NCBI GenBank assembly: GCA_037783545.1
Contig: JBBELK010000822.1
Location: forward strand, 992,001 to 1,056,000
DNA: 64,000 bases
Direction: 5' to 3'
Source: Henricia sp. BOLD:AAB3569
Taxonomy: Eukaryota; Echinodermata; Asteroidea; Spinulosida; Echinasteridae
The position numbers were made by a program, and so were the translations under genes. Shown in pieces: positions 22,801-33,869 of this stretch. Positions within the stretch are counted from its first letter, which is position 1; every line of letters begins with the position of its first letter. The notes under the pieces are model-generated. The model did no database searches. It saw nothing but the letters and a program-made list of their open reading frames with translations, and was not told where the DNA came from.

Positions 22801-25448
22801 TACGTGTGCATCAAACGACTTGTCTAGATACTTGAAAGTACTCACTTGAACTGGAACTGTTCTCCGAGATCATCGCAGTCACGTGGGTCAATCTCAAAGA
22901 TCCCAGTGAATGGAAACGGGTGGCCACCAAAGGCATATTCTGTGGGCAGTAAGGGTCATCATTTAAACATGAAAAGAATGACATTAGGCCTTTTTACACT
23001 TGAATAATCTCGAGCTTAAAAAAAGCTACGTTTCACACTTAAGAAATTTTAACCTCGTGCCAACCCCGAAATTGGTTTCAACTCAACCGTGCTTGGGACC
23101 AGGTTGAAATTTTTCACCCCGGGTTGAAACACTTGTCCCAGGTTGAAAACGGCAGTGTGAAATGAGCAGGGTCGAGTTCGCCCCAGGTTGAGATTTCTGC
23201 CGCTTGTGAGCTACAAATGTCATGCCAAAGCGCACAAATTTTACCATTGTTTAAATAATATGCATGAATACTGCCAGCAGAATGTGTTCAGGTACATGTT
23301 TTAGCGATTCCGGGTACACATGAACATGCAAGTTGTATGTATGTGTTAAGATCAGAGCGTCCATTTTGAGAGGCTATTTTTACATCATCAGTCATTCACT
23401 TTTGCACAAGCAGCAGATAAAAAGACAGAGCAGAAAAGCGATGATGATTTCGGAAAATTTGAACTATTGGACACTTGTGTTACATTTTAGGCCTTCCCGG
23501 TTACAAGCGTATATTGGAAATTTGTACACAGGGTTTTAAGAAAGGCACGTTGTCACCTATTTGTAACCCTTTTTGGGCCTAAGTTATCTCTTCAGAACAA
23601 CTAAAACATATTTCTTTTATTTTGAGACCAGACAAAGGTATTTTCTGGAAAATATGGTCCGTGTTGCCAAAATGCCCCCTTTACCGTGGAAAGACTCAAA
23701 TATAGTCGGAAAAATTCTGGTATGGAAGTGAAACAGCCATCAGTTGCGTGAAGGACAAATCCAACCATATCAAAAATTGACATCTTCTTGAGCAGCTTTG
23801 CATATTTGCACACTTCCTACTAACTGTAGTGTAAAAGTGGAAATTGAACATATTTTTTGCATGCTTTACTAACCTCTTCCATAGACCTCAACACCAGCAT
23901 GAAACACTCCAAGTCCTAATGTTGTTGTGTACTCGTTGATCCAATACTGATAAAAACAAAAAATAATTTCTCAAATTTATACACCATTAGCAGAAAGGTT
24001 TTTTGTTATTATATCATGGCAATTGCACACAAATTGTCATTCAGTAATATCATAAATGATCGTGCGCACTTTTGCGAACTACAAATACATACAAGTTTGA
24101 CTGTACGTAGAACGCTTCTAGAATAAAACCCAAAATATCCATATGGACAGTGAAACCGAAGTCAAACCGATAGGGAATTTATAAGCTCTTTAGCAGCGCT
24201 ATGAAATTGGTTTTTCACCAAAAAAATGTGCTAGAATGAGAGATTTTTAACAAATATAGCTATACATGTATCTGATTTGGAATGTTTTGGGCATTCTTAT
24301 TCTGTCACTTAAACTAAATGTAGTATACACTTTGTATAACATTTGAGAAAACAGTCAAAAAATGGTTTACAGTCACGCCCCAAAACCACTTCGCCCTGAA
24401 CCACGGCCTGTGCACTAAGTTGTTTTGGGGCGAAGCGGCATTTTGGCGAGGCACATGTAGTGTTTGGACGAAGTGGTTTTGGGGCAAGTGTTTGGACGAA
24501 GTGGTTTTGGGGCGAAATGGCCTTTGAGTGAAGTACTTCAGGGTGATGTGGTTTTGGGGCGAAATGAATAAACGTCTCGCGAGACGAAAAATAATTGTTT
24601 TGCTTATTTCTCAAAGACTATAGCACTTGTCTTCAGACAAAACAATTTCAGGGGAAGTTTTCTACTGTCATCATGTTTATATCGTGTAAGTTATGTGTAA
24701 ATATGTGAATATTTATGATTCCTCGAGATACCAATCATGTATTCTAGTAACATGGGATAAGTAAAACTTAAGGCTATGCATGGTGGAAATCAACGTGTGT
24801 ATGTGTTTACGGTAGCACCATGTGAATCTCATTTGTATATGTGTGGTTCTGAAAAGAACCGGTGAGTGTGAACTCAACGTTTTGAACAGCGTGCTCTGTT
24901 CGTCTTCAGGAGTAATGCCGGACTCGTGATGATGCAGGGCTACACACTCACCGGTTCTTTTCAGAACCACACATATACAAATGAGATTCACATGGTGCTA
25001 CCGTAAACCCATACACACGTTAAACATGGGATAAGAAAATCATACATGTACACGTATGGTCCTCATCGAGATTTGAACCCAAGACCTCCGACTCTCTGGG
25101 CAGATGCTCTACCAGCTAAGCTATGAAGCACAGTGGTATACTCCCTCGGGTTTTCCCCAGAACCCAATTTTTCTCTCAGTGTTGCATGGGAGCGCAATTG
25201 AGCAAAGTTACAAATGGTATGGTGCCTAATCACCATGGAAATGGTGATTAGGCACCATACCAAGTTTTGCATTCTTTATAAATTTGTGTTACTTACCGGT
25301 ACATTTAGATAATGCGACAATTATTACATTCACCAATTATCCGGTCTTTTTAAGCACTTACCATGTCATATACATTCAGTTTCACTTCAGTTGCTATACA
25401 TGTAGTGTGTACATGTAGGTCCCCATTAGGGAGCCCGGAAGACATCAT
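16654..25448 (-). CDS. DESI2: DESI2, PPPDE-family isopeptidase, complete, five coding exons
   Basis: Exons 25362..25448, 23874..23946, 22846..22939, 20118..20259 and 16654..16830 join in frame to 190 aa (human DESI2 is 194 aa). The PPPDE papain-like fold is recognisable from [14 protein letters not shown] (24-37). The catalytic His is in [11 protein letters not shown] (His45). [14 protein letters not shown] block (58-70) follows, then the catalytic Cys in [10 protein letters not shown] (Cys123). The C-terminal block runs IPSWINRLA to [12 protein letters not shown]. The family removes ubiquitin or SUMO from substrates in the cytoplasm; this is family knowledge. The N terminus is about 15 residues longer than in human; no internal Met offers a shorter start before the conserved region. 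Introns are loaded with mobile elements; the protein has no defect that I can see. Confidence 0.95.
17149..18028. mobile_element. T2-C MITE, copy 2, interrupted
   Basis: Same ends and interior as 7622-8120, with T2-A at 17476-17842 inserted. Flanks are ATGC-TTAA and TTAA-GCACGC; the uninterrupted host copy at 21764-21767 reads ATGCTTAAGCACGC. Confidence 0.85.
17476..17842 (+). mobile_element. T2-A MITE, 367 bp
   Basis: TTAAAGGAGTGTGACCAGAT to ATTCTGGTCACGCTCC and TTTAA. The copy at 28279-28645 has the same length on the opposite strand and differs at only about seven positions by eye. Confidence 0.85.
18465..18494. repeat. (GTACAT)5 microsatellite
   Basis: Five perfect units of GTACAT in DESI2 intron 4. 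Confidence 0.95.
18500..19600. other. DESI2 intron 4 sequence, little structure
   Basis: AT-rich. A small inverted repeat with AAAAAAGGTCCTGTGCACAGG lies near 19150. No coding signal on either strand. Confidence 0.5.
19603..20098. mobile_element. Harbinger-like MITE beside DESI2 exon 4
   Basis: Ends GGGGCCGTCCATAAAGTACG and ACTTTATGGACGACCCC, flanked on both sides by TAA, the TWA target expected for PIF/Harbinger. G-rich runs (TGCGTACAGGGGGGGAG) occur three times inside. Confidence 0.7.
20118..20259 (-). CDS. DESI2: DESI2 coding exon 4 (catalytic Cys)
   Basis: Acceptor GTTGCAG|GGAGAG, donor GTTCAG|GTATTG, phase 0 at the end. Encodes [15 protein letters not shown] through [14 protein letters not shown] Harbinger-like element ends 16 nt into the following intron. 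Confidence 0.95.
20571..21151 (+). mobile_element. Repeat F, copy 3
   Basis: Left end CTCATCCTCTTACAACAGTG, right end GGAATTTCC-type with CTGAGATCTCAGGAT (here TTCCCCGAGATCTCAGGATG). Internal GCGATTGGCTGCTATTTAAA (20800-20819), shared with copies 1 and 2. In DESI2 intron 3. Confidence 0.7.
21615..21867. mobile_element. CAATTTCAT-end element, uninterrupted copy
   Basis: GGGGCCAATTTCATGGCGCT to CGCCATGAAATTGGCCCC. Its TTAA at 21764-21767 is the empty site for the T2-C insertion in the copy at 16981. Confidence 0.8.
21982..22616. repeat. TGTCCGCAT-repeat element
   Basis: GTGTCCGCATATTGG, CTGTCCGCATTTGG, GTGTCCGCATTGGGG and GCTGTCCGCACTGG recur about every 85-120 bp; an inverted CAATGCGGACGGGC closes the right end. 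In DESI2 intron 3, ending 230 bp before exon 3. Confidence 0.55.
22846..22939 (-). CDS. DESI2: DESI2 coding exon 3
   Basis: Acceptor CCCACAG|AATATG, donor TTCAA|GTGAGT, phase 2 at the end. Encodes the [15 protein letters not shown] segment. Confidence 0.95.
22990..23200. repeat. Small repeat with AACCCGGG-like blocks
   Basis: ACGTTTCACACTTAAG at the left and CGGCAGTGTGAAATG at the right, with GGTTGAAA / TTTCAACC pairs between. Similar in style to the 1378-2107 element. In DESI2 intron 2. Confidence 0.45.
23478..23665. mobile_element. Hairpin family D, single arm
   Basis: Matches the right arm of 10988-11292 (GGAAATTTGTACACAGGGTT, then TTTTTGGGCCTAAGTTATCT) without the matching left arm. In DESI2 intron 2. 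Confidence 0.6.
23874..23946 (-). CDS. DESI2: DESI2 coding exon 2
   Basis: Acceptor ATCAG|TATTGG, donor AGAG|GTTAGT, phase 1 at the end. Encodes [20 protein letters not shown] and VYGR, including the catalytic His45. Confidence 0.95.
24340..24740. repeat. TTCGCCCC minisatellite element (T2-F type), minus orientation
   Basis: Repeated GAAGTGGTTTTGGGGCGAA units, then a shared segment ending GAGATACCAATCATGT. The same order occurs inverted at 55140-55649. ORFs through it are repeat artefacts. In DESI2 intron 1. Confidence 0.65.
24780..25025. repeat. Inverted repeat in DESI2 intron 1
   Basis: ACGTGTGTATG...CACCATGTGAATCTCATTTG on the left is repeated inverted at 24960-25020, around AAAAGAACCGGTGAGTGTG. 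Arms of about 80 bp with a spacer of about 60 bp. Confidence 0.65.
25055..25275 (-). mobile_element. tRNA-derived SINE
   Basis: Minus-strand head with TAGCTTAGCTGGTAGAGCAT (A box) and GGTCTTGGGTTCAAATCTC (B box). The tail contains a GGTGATTAGGCACCATACC palindromic segment also seen at 6120. Acceptor-stem pairing is partial, so it is read as a SINE and not as a tRNA gene. Confidence 0.7.
25362..25448 (-). CDS. DESI2: DESI2 coding exon 1
   Basis: 29 codons, starting at two tandem ATGs (25448 and 25445) and ending VKLNVYDM, phase 0. Donor ATG|GTAAGT. The first 20 residues have no family match; the exon-end residues are the family's first conserved block. Confidence 0.85.
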
Positions 25449-25597
25449 TGTGGATTGCTTTGATGAATGGAGGGGAAAGGGATTCGTCACTTGCCAAATC
25501 TTGCTAAATTTACGTCTTTGAACAGATCAATAATCTACAGGAAAGAATAACAATCAAACAATGTTTATTTAGTTATAGACAGCCGAAGTGTGACGTG

Positions 25598-25711
25598 CGT
25601 TGCCATGGCAATTGGATCTAAACTATCATGGCCATCGGGAAAAGTACCATTGGAAAAGCACTTGGACACGGTTGAGTGATTTTAAGTTTAGATCCAATTG
25701 CCTAGGCAACC
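25598..25711. repeat. Hairpin repeat upstream of DESI2
   Basis: GTTGCCATGGCAATTGGATC and GATCCAATTGCCTAGGCAAC are inverted, with further pairing inward. About 150 bp upstream of the DESI2 start codon. Confidence 0.65.
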
Positions 25712-25847
25712 AACAAAAGGTGACGTATTCACTTCGGCAGTCTGTTATGTCCTTTCTGGTGCAAATTTTGAAGCACTGTGCATTTTGTTCTAAGGCAAAA
25801 CTTGTTTTCCAGAAAGTGGATTTCGCGCTAACCCAACAATTAGGCCT

Positions 25848-26110
25848 GTGCATTTTCGAATAATTTACTATTCGAAAAATCGGTTTCATTTTCGATCGAA
25901 TATTCAATATTCGATGCGTGGTTGGACGCAAATATGACATCAAAGCAGCCATTTCAGCTAAGGAGAAAGGATTTTTACTTCTTCCTAGCTGAAAGGCATG
26001 TTTGGTTTGGAGTGGAAAAAGCACATATTGAATATTCGATTTGGTAAAATGCTATTCGAATATTCAATGGACGACCGAATATTTTAATATTCAAATTGTT
26101 ACGCACAGCC
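25848..26110. mobile_element. hAT-like MITE candidate
   Basis: TAGGCCTGTGCATTTTCGAA at the left; the right end reads TTGTTACGCACAGCCTTA. The interior is rich in TATTCGAATA-type palindromes. A smaller TAGGGCTGT...ACAGCCCTA unit lies at 26407-26466. Confidence 0.45.
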
Positions 26111-26917
26111 TTACCAGAGCAACAATTGTTTGAAAAAAGTCAAATCTGTGTGTCAATACCGCGGTACCTCTAACATAGCTATTTTCTGCTAAAATCCAGT
26201 CCGACTCTAAGATGGCGCATGGTCAAATACATAGAACTCCCGCCCGCATTTTTCCCGCCATGGGTTTGGATAACATTGGTTCCGAGAAAGTTCCACTACA
26301 AACCAGACCAGAGCACTTTCACATACACCATTGTAATCCTAAGAGTCTAGTGTTTCATAAAATAATCAGCAGTTTAAAACTTAGCATCTACGTACGCCCT
26401 CGTAGTAGGGCTGTGATTTGCGACTTTAATAAGTCAGATTTGAAAATCGAGCTATTTACAGCCCTATTTGTAGGGCTAAGCACGGGTATATTCGATCACT
26501 CGGGGAATTCGACCAGCCTTAATTAAAAATGTACTCAATATCAAACAACTATGCAATTACCTCGGCATGTGATTGTTGAAAAGTTTTGCCTGGCTCCTCC
26601 TCAGCTCAGACGCAACTTTTATATATTCAAATGAACCTTATCCGGTCAAGTACCCCACTTTTACCCTATTTAACATTCTTTTAAGGACCACGGACAACCT
26701 TTTACTCAATTTTAATATACATGGAGCTATCTCCATGGTTTATATAGCCTTTTAAGCGAGTTTTCGAAGACGCTACTGTTCACAATACCGAGAACGGTCA
26801 CAAATTTTATTCAGCACAGTTATGGCCATGACGTCATGCTTTTGGTAGGCCTACAGGTACATGCCTATTTCTTGATCAAAAGCCTGTGTTAATTGCTTCA
26901 CAGAAATGAGAATGAGG

Positions 26918-27340
26918 TATTTTTTTAGTTTATGCCACAACTCGAATTGAAGGAAAATAATTATTTCTAATCGATAGCTTGGACGATTTTAGAATAGGAA
27001 TACTTACATGCATTTCCGTCGCAAAGCCTTTAGTTTTAGAAAAAAATCACGGAAAAAATGTTGCATATGATTGCATGCAAAGCGGCCGGCCAGAAACCAA
27101 AGGGATCATCACGCGCACGCCATCTTTCTTCGCGCGCTTCACACACTGCTCGGCCAGCAGCAGTTTCACACACTTTTGTATAGAGGCGGGCGCAACAAAA
27201 ACACAGAATGTTCATGAAAACGCAACATTTGCGACGGAAATGCCAATAGAAACGTTATTCTAAAATCTTCCAAGCTATCGATGCCAATAATTATTTTCCT
27301 TAAATTCGAGTTGTGGCATAAACTAAAAAAATACCGAGAA
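26918..27340. repeat. Inverted-repeat element
   Basis: TTTTTTAGTTTATGCCACAA with its inverse near 27310-27335, and CATTTCCGTCGCAAA against TTTGCGACGGAAATG. The TTTGCGACGGAA end motif is shared with the repeats at 3403-4015. Confidence 0.6.
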
Positions 27341-28278
27341 TGAAATTGATGAACGTTGTCATGTTCTTAGAGCCAGCCATTGCCTAGGTTTGTGTGAACA
27401 TTTCCGCTTCAGTTGTCATCCATGCATGATGCCTTGACAACGGGCGAATTGACCGATATCGAACATGTCGGAAAAAAACAACTTACGGCTGCTAAACCCA
27501 GCAATCGCATCAAGTTAAAACCGATGAAAGAGCATCTTGAGCAAGACCGTCACTCTGTCCATGGACGTCTGATACGATGACTGAGGATTTGACTTTGAGT
27601 TTGAGTCACAACGGCGACAACGTCACGTCACGTAAAGCGCGCAGATAAATAATAACATTCTCAGAAATGTTGACAACAAGACTACAATCGCGCAGCTGAC
27701 GTTATGTTGTGCACAAAGTTGGCGGAACAAACCGCTTGGTGGCGCTATGACCCAACCAACGAGGCTGCGTTCGTGCTACTGCACCGGGGTCACTTCACAC
27801 GAACTGCAAGGCTACAGTTGCTATGAAAATTTGAGCAGTCAAAATTGTCATATCTTGCCATAACTGCGTATAAATAACATTACAAAGCTGAGACCTTCAG
27901 AACTAAACAAGTAGCTTTTCTTGGCCGGCAGATGCCGAGGAAAACTAGATCGACAAATCATGAAACTTGGCGGAACTTTATCACCAGCCGTTTAAAAACT
28001 GCGTTATTTAAAAAAATTAAAAGCATTCGTTGAGAAAACTGCCTTGTAGAAATTCCACTCACATAGATCATGGAGGAAGAAACCTCCATGCATAGATGCA
28101 GTAATACTTCAGAAAACCTGAAAAATCCATGTATGGTTTTTGTGTGTGAATGAATGATAAACAAGGCAACTTAAAAAAGAACCCACCTTCAGTTGGCACC
28201 CAACTTATATCTTTGTATGTACTTTTCTGATTAAAGGAGCGTATTTAGATATTACCAGAGAATGCATTTTGATCCAAC
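27341..28278. other. Intergenic, no gene seen
   Basis: Mixed sequence with a small CATGGAGGAAGAAACCTCCATG palindromic block near 28070, seen also near 3220. No gene recognised. Confidence 0.5.
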
Positions 28279-28645
28279 TTAAAGGAGCGTGACCAGAGTT
28301 TCTGGAAAATAGTTTTCGATGTAACTTACCAATATTATCAAGTAACTCCCATACACACCTCCCATGTCCCAAAAACCCGAAAACATTCGCAATTTCCAGT
28401 AAAAAATTTAACAAAACTATCGAGTCGGCTTTCAGCGGATAAACGTTGATACTGGAAAATTAGTTTACAAATAATCGGTGGATTTTCGACGATATCCTCG
28501 GAAATATGCGGCCTAGAAGCGCGGGAGTTTCAGTTTCGTAATCAGAAAAATATAACGGATGTTATGATATAAAAATCTCATGACCCATAAGGTAAGTCCC
28601 GGGGAGTTATGGGTAAAAAAAAGTGATCTGGTCACACTCCTTTAA
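28279..28645 (-). mobile_element. T2-A MITE, 367 bp, near-identical to 17476-17842
   Basis: Reverse complement of the DESI2-intron copy with about 98% identity by eye. TTAA on both sides. Confidence 0.85.
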
Positions 28646-29120
28646 CTTAACACTCGTATAAAATATCTCTCCCAAAAGTTGACCTCGAGAACGTGCGGGA
28701 CTCCGCTAGACTCGTCGACTCGGAAATCTCGTATAGCAGCGACCGTTTTCTTTTTCGGTACCATTTTGACACCCGTCAAAATTAGCAGTTTCACCTACCG
28801 ATTCGGGGTCCTCTGTAAACATTCTTAAAATCCCATTTATTACTTGTGAGAAAATTTAATAAAATGTTTAATCTGACCTTTTATATCCGTCTCTGAGATA
28901 AACTGGTAACCCTCACTTTATATAAAACCACACAGCCATGACAGCGCGTCGCTGGTAGTCCGCAAGTGGCGCGAACATTTTGGCGCAGTGTTAAGGCCGT
29001 TTTTAAAAGTTCTTGATTTGGCTTCAGACGGTCTTTGCGATTTCCGTCCTGACCACAGTTTTTAGTGGTGGTTGTATCTACTCTCAACGGAAGTGAACGT
29101 TCAAGTTGTCGTTCTAACCA

Positions 29121-29239
29121 GCAGCCGATTTCACAAAACTTTACGCAATTGCGCAAGTCCACTTACGCCATAAATTATTGCGCAAGTAATGGCATAAGTG
29201 GACTTACGCAATTGCGTAAAGTTTCGTGAAATCGGCTGC
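29121..29239. mobile_element. Near-perfect hairpin element
   Basis: Arms of about 50 bp, GCAGCCGATTTCACAAAACT inward, about four mismatches, loop of about 15 nt. The GCCGATTTCAC end also appears at 170-311. Confidence 0.75.
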
Positions 29240-30214
29240 AGGTATTTTGTTTATAGCCACGTTAATATTTCTGAAATCACCAAGCCTGAGCCTGCCTTTC
29301 GTAAATATTTGCAAACCGGAAACAAAAGGTCATACATTTTTATTTGTTTGTGACAAACTCGGACAACATTTTCTTCATTTTCTTTAGTGAATCGATAGAT
29401 TTTAAGGTGTTTTTTCCATTTGTTAGTGTCATTGGGCGTTTACAAACGCGGTACGGTAAGGTGATAATTCAAAGAAGATCGCCACAACGTTAAAACCCCA
29501 TTGCCATTCCCTGACTGGTCTCCGGAAGTGTGACCCGAAACAAGACTTACACGGTCTAATATACTATCCATGACATCGACAAGAACAGGAAATTTGCAAG
29601 TATTAAAAGTGAACATTTTTGAGTATGTTGACGCCTCGATATAACACCACCGAGTGGGGAAGAACACCGTGCTTCTACATAAAATTGGAAATTTGATTGT
29701 GTTTTTGCATCCACAAGATTCTGCATTGTGCCATTTTAATAATTATTCAAATTGAAATATCCACATGCATGCGTGTAGGATGAGCTGAGTATTTCCAAAG
29801 AAACCAGGCGTCTTTTTTTCCACTGCAGTGAGCAAAATGTAAACGAAGATGAACTGAATTTTTAAATACGTCCGAAGGAGTGCTACTACCTAGACTGGTT
29901 CCCGCTCCACATATTCCACATACAAATGAGGACCGGCTACTGTGGTGTTTAAAATAGCACTTTAAGCATTACGTCATGCATTTATTTTTAGAAGCACATA
30001 ACCGTTAATTTTCAAAGCGCGCTGCATGGCATGAGTGTACAACAATAAGCGAGTTCGGCATTTCGATGTGCGCAAAGGGTTGTGGGTAATGTCAAAGGTC
30101 AAGAGTTCCTAAACTCCGATCATGCCTGCACGCGTGCATACGATTGTGCATACTCGCGTGTTCAAATGTCTCGTTTTTCAGCTTTTTCTTCCTTATACGT
30201 GGTTATAACTTAAC

Positions 30215-30459
30215 ATGAGTGACGAACAGTATAAGAACTTAGGTTTGGATGATTTTCTGCGTTGGAAAGTTGAGGCTTTGAAGAGATTTTTGGCTGATAG
30301 ATCAGAGGACTGAAACGAACGGGACGGAAAGAAGAACTTGCAGCATTAGCCTTTGCTGCTGCAACACAGTTGAATGTACCTGTTCTTCCAAGTGCTAGCG
30401 AGGAAAAGCAGTTGCATACTCGAAAGTATCGGCAACTTCTGAAAGTATTGAAATTATGA
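30215..30459 (+). pseudogene. SAP-domain N-terminal fragment, frameshifted
   Basis: ATG at 30215 opens MSDEQYKNLGLDDFLRWKVE and ALKRFLADR, then TGA at 30311. Shifting frame at about 30305 gives RGLKRTGRKEELAALAFAAA and continues to TGA at 30457-30459. The two halves together form a SAP-type DNA-binding motif (LKxFLxxRGLxxxGxKxEL). A short local duplication around AGATCAGAGG probably caused the break. Such SAP N termini are common in transposon-related proteins of marine invertebrates, which often continue into SWIM and YqaJ domains; no such continuation is seen here. The upstream 30040-30120 segment recurs inverted at 37685-37755. Confidence 0.55.
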
Positions 30460-30869
30460 CTTGCTTCCGCGTTTCTTTGTTCCGGGGCGGTGAAATGGAT
30501 TAAGTCGGAGAGTACTACACTTCTTGTCCATTCTCCTTGACAGAATGTAGGCCTACCATATAAGTCATGAAAATGTTGAACAAAGGCTGATTTTGTATTT
30601 GAGACGAGTGTGATATATTGTCATAGCACCAGAAAAGACATCCAATATTGTAAAAATTGGTTAAAGCTTTTTGAAATATTTGCCCTAATGTTCAATCTTC
30701 GCCCTAAAACTAAAGCCAAGGCCACTACAACATTGTTATTTAAGGGATCTTCATAAAACGTTGTGCACATATAATAACAATGTATGACAATTTCAAGACT
30801 TTAATGTAAAAATGCACATAAAGTACTACACGTCTGCATATTAAATGTACATGTAGATAATATATAAGT

Positions 30870-31400
30870 TTTGCTTTGGTAACTCTAATAAAGATCTTTG
30901 GTACTGAAAATAAATAAGTTACTATACATACATACATGTGTTAAATAAGTTACTCTTTTCAGGTTATAAAAAATATAAAGTTTTCTCTGGTAACACTAAC
31001 AAAAGATCTTTGGTATGCTTTGGAGAGACATTTTCTCTTAAATATAACTCATAAATATGAAAATATAGGTTACATAAACGTATGTATGTATGTGTGTTAA
31101 ATAAGTTACTCTTTCCAGGTTTGGATAATAGTTTTTATAGACGTTTTCTTTGGCAACACTAATAAATAATAAAGATCTTTGGTATGCTTTGGAGAGACAT
31201 TTTCTCTTAAATATAACTCATAAATATGAAAATATAGGTTACATAAACGTATGTATGTTTGTTAAATAAGTTACTCTTTCCAGGTTTTTGATAATAGTTT
31301 TTATAGACGTTTTCTTTGGCAACACTTAGAATAAAGATCTTTGGTATGCTTTGGAAAGACTACATTGTATCTTTTTTCTTAATTATAACTCATAAATCTG
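30870..31400. repeat. Tandem repeat, period about 165 bp
   Basis: AAAGATCTTTGGTATGCTTT recurs at 31002, 31171 and 31333, with a partial copy at 30890 (spacings 112, 169 and 162). Each unit includes ATAACTCATAAATATGA and TTAAATAAGTTACTCTTTCC. Confidence 0.85.
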
Positions 31401-32570
31401 ACAATAAATAAATTCGGATTTATCAAAACAAAGAAAGTTGCCACTGAAGGTGAAGGGTTTAACTGTACATACTTTTATTGCCAATTTATGCTACTTGAGT
31501 GAACTTGTACAAATGACAAACTGCATCATGGGAAGGAGTGATCAAACTCAAAATACTTCTCAAAATACTGTTTTGTTGTTTGTACAAGTCCATGCAAGCA
31601 TTAACCCACTCCACACATTTTGGTTTCAAGACTGGCAACCCTGTAAGTGGATCACCTTCTCTTTTTGGCAATGGGCACTCTGATGTTGATGGAGCAGAAT
31701 GAAGTTGATACCCAAGGTGCAAGACGGGATCAGGATTACGTTCAACATGTTGTGGCCCGCATCATGCCTGTGCAAGAGACAAAATAAATTTAAACAATCT
31801 GTGGGGAAAAATTTAAATTTGATGATAAACTCAAAATTAAGATTGGAAAATGTCACAATTTTTCAAAGGAAAAACCATTTGAGAGTTTTCCAAAGCTTTG
31901 GTGTGGCATGGGTGTGGTGAGAAATGTGCATGGTATGTGTCGGTGCATGATAATATTTCTTACAGGTGTGTAGCTGTCATTACAAAAAAGGAGGAAAATG
32001 CACAGAATCTTCATCTTTGTCGGCCTGCAGTATTAATTTAAAAAAAATTATCAGATAGGTGAGGAAACAAAAAAGAGGCAATCGGCTGATTAGCTATAGT
32101 TGCATGCCTGTTCCGAGTTTCTGTTGAGGATCCCCAAATTTCTGCAAAAGTGCTGACAAAAATGTTTTTTTTCTTCACATTTTCAAGGTCTAAATTTACT
32201 TTAAAAAGTAAAGGTTGCCATCTGATAAAGTTACAGTCACTCCCAAATCATTCGCGAAAACAGCTGTGTATAGTAGACAAATATGCACAAATATTTCTAC
32301 ATTCGTCTCTGGACTATGGGGGAAGAAAACACATTTATTCCTCCATGTCTGGACCGAGCTAATAAAGCAGGGTTCTTCGCGTTATTAAATCAATGTCAAC
32401 GAGTCGCGAAAAGTCGGTCTGTTTTATCGTGGTTTTCCCGGCTTTTTGCGCATTACAGGATCGGGAAATGCTGCAGAAACACTTTCGGTAGTATAAAACA
32501 AAACAATAATGCCAATAATTTAGGACCTGCCTTATTCTGTTATCTTAGGGAGCATTTATAAGACCGCAGT
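31401..32570. other. Intergenic; weak ORFs only
   Basis: A 78-codon minus-strand ORF (31486-31722) sits behind a good acceptor-like site at 31770, but the acceptor leads into a stop in that frame. I do not call a gene. Confidence 0.4.
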
Positions 32571-32574
32571 CCAT

Positions 32575-32710
32575 CTAGACTTGGTTCCAAGTCCGAGATC
32601 CTGTTTTGTTTTCCGTTTCCGATTTTTGAAATGTATGGACAGGGAACTAGTCTATTTCGGTTCAGGATCTCGGACTTGGGACTTCTGCACGCCAGCTACA
32701 TTCATGTATT
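32575..32710. repeat. Dispersed repeat, inverted partner at 37525-37650
   Basis: AAGTCCGAGATCCTGTTTTG through CGGTTCAGGATCTCGGACTT. Nearly identical in reverse at 37525-37650. It contains the GGGAACTAGTCTATTTCGG end related to the CTAGACTGGTTCCC motif. Confidence 0.75.
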
Positions 32711-33869
32711 CACCAGTTTGATTTACATACAGCGCGGTTTCCGTAGCGACGGCCAATTGGAACGTATACAAATCCGGGTGGTCGGGTCTATATGCTTCAC
32801 AGGTAAGATGAGGTTTACCATTTTCGCAGCCTTCTTTTTAAAACTGTTTCTGTGGTTTGTTGTTAGGAAGAATTAGTGCCATAAGCATGAAATGTTGTAA
32901 TATTTTGAATGGAAATAAAAATAAAACGTACTCCTGACACTTACTCGTGTCGCAATACACATCTGTTACTTTTGGTAGAATGGAATAGTCGCTTTGTAAT
33001 CCTCTCAGTGCATGTATTTTAGTGCAACTGCTGTTGCGAACGTACATGGGTGCGAAAAACTTAAAAAATGTTGTGCACTTGTTTTCAAGGCAAATGCCGA
33101 GACCAAAACGCAACAAAAAAAGCAGGTATACCGTACCGGGGTACGTGTTGTATTCGTGGTATTTGTCAAAACTGGGGACACGCAACAGCAGAACCTTTCT
33201 GATGACAAAATCTATATTCTTTTGAAGCGGTTTGAGAGTGATCGTTACCGATTTACCCGGCCGATTTGATAACGCGTGGCGCCCGGCGAGCTCCCCGCAC
33301 CCGTACAAAAGACGCGACTCGCGAGGCGACCGTTTGCCAACTCGACCGTAAACCAAATCGCCCGCGAACCGACCGTAGTTCAAGTTTTTCTTTGAAACTT
33401 GGAATTTGTATGTCCAAAAATACTGCAACTATTAATGATGTGTCACTTCGGTCAGTCAATCGGTGGACGTAAAGCAAAGTGACTTAATTGTTGCATGCAC
33501 TGTGTGGTCGAGTTGGTTCACGGTCGAGTTGGGCAAACGGTCGACTTGACCCGAGTCCATAGTATTATACTGCATCCATTTCGTAACAAATTTACCTACT
33601 TTCCTGATGAAGGGTTCGACGTCACATAAGCCCTCCTACCATGCCTACATTTAAACCTATGAGACAACTCAAGAAGACTTTTTTCCTACCCTAAAATCTC
33701 CATATTTTAAGAAAAAAACCTTGCAGTGAGTGGTCGTGGCTCTTCATGGGTTAAGAACACATTCAAAATTTATCTTGACAAACTCCTTCAAATAAGAGGT
33801 CTGCAATTTTCAGGTTATTAAAACTGATGTTAATGTGGATTTTGATGCACAAAATCAGGGTTGTAACTT

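Noticed and set aside
24309..24614. 101-codon minus-strand ORF rich in Pro, Ala and Lys
   Set aside because: Encoded by the TTCGCCCC minisatellite of the T2-F element; not conserved in the second copy.
25055..25160. True tRNA gene on the minus strand
   Set aside because: A and B boxes are good, but the acceptor stem pairs only partly and a SINE body and tail follow, with relatives at 5780-6165.
27542..27760. GC-richer stretch as a promoter of a further gene
   Set aside because: No ORF, exon or clear initiator nearby; may only be repeat sequence.
31486..31770. Possible terminal exon on the minus strand behind the acceptor at 31770
   Set aside because: In the most protein-like frame the first codons after the acceptor include TGA, and no partner exon or family was recognised.
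32838..33428. 196-codon minus-strand ORF
   Set aside because: The longest simple ORF after CCDC97 exon 1, but it has no recognisable domain, odd composition, and equally long overlapping frames on the plus strand. Not supported as a gene.
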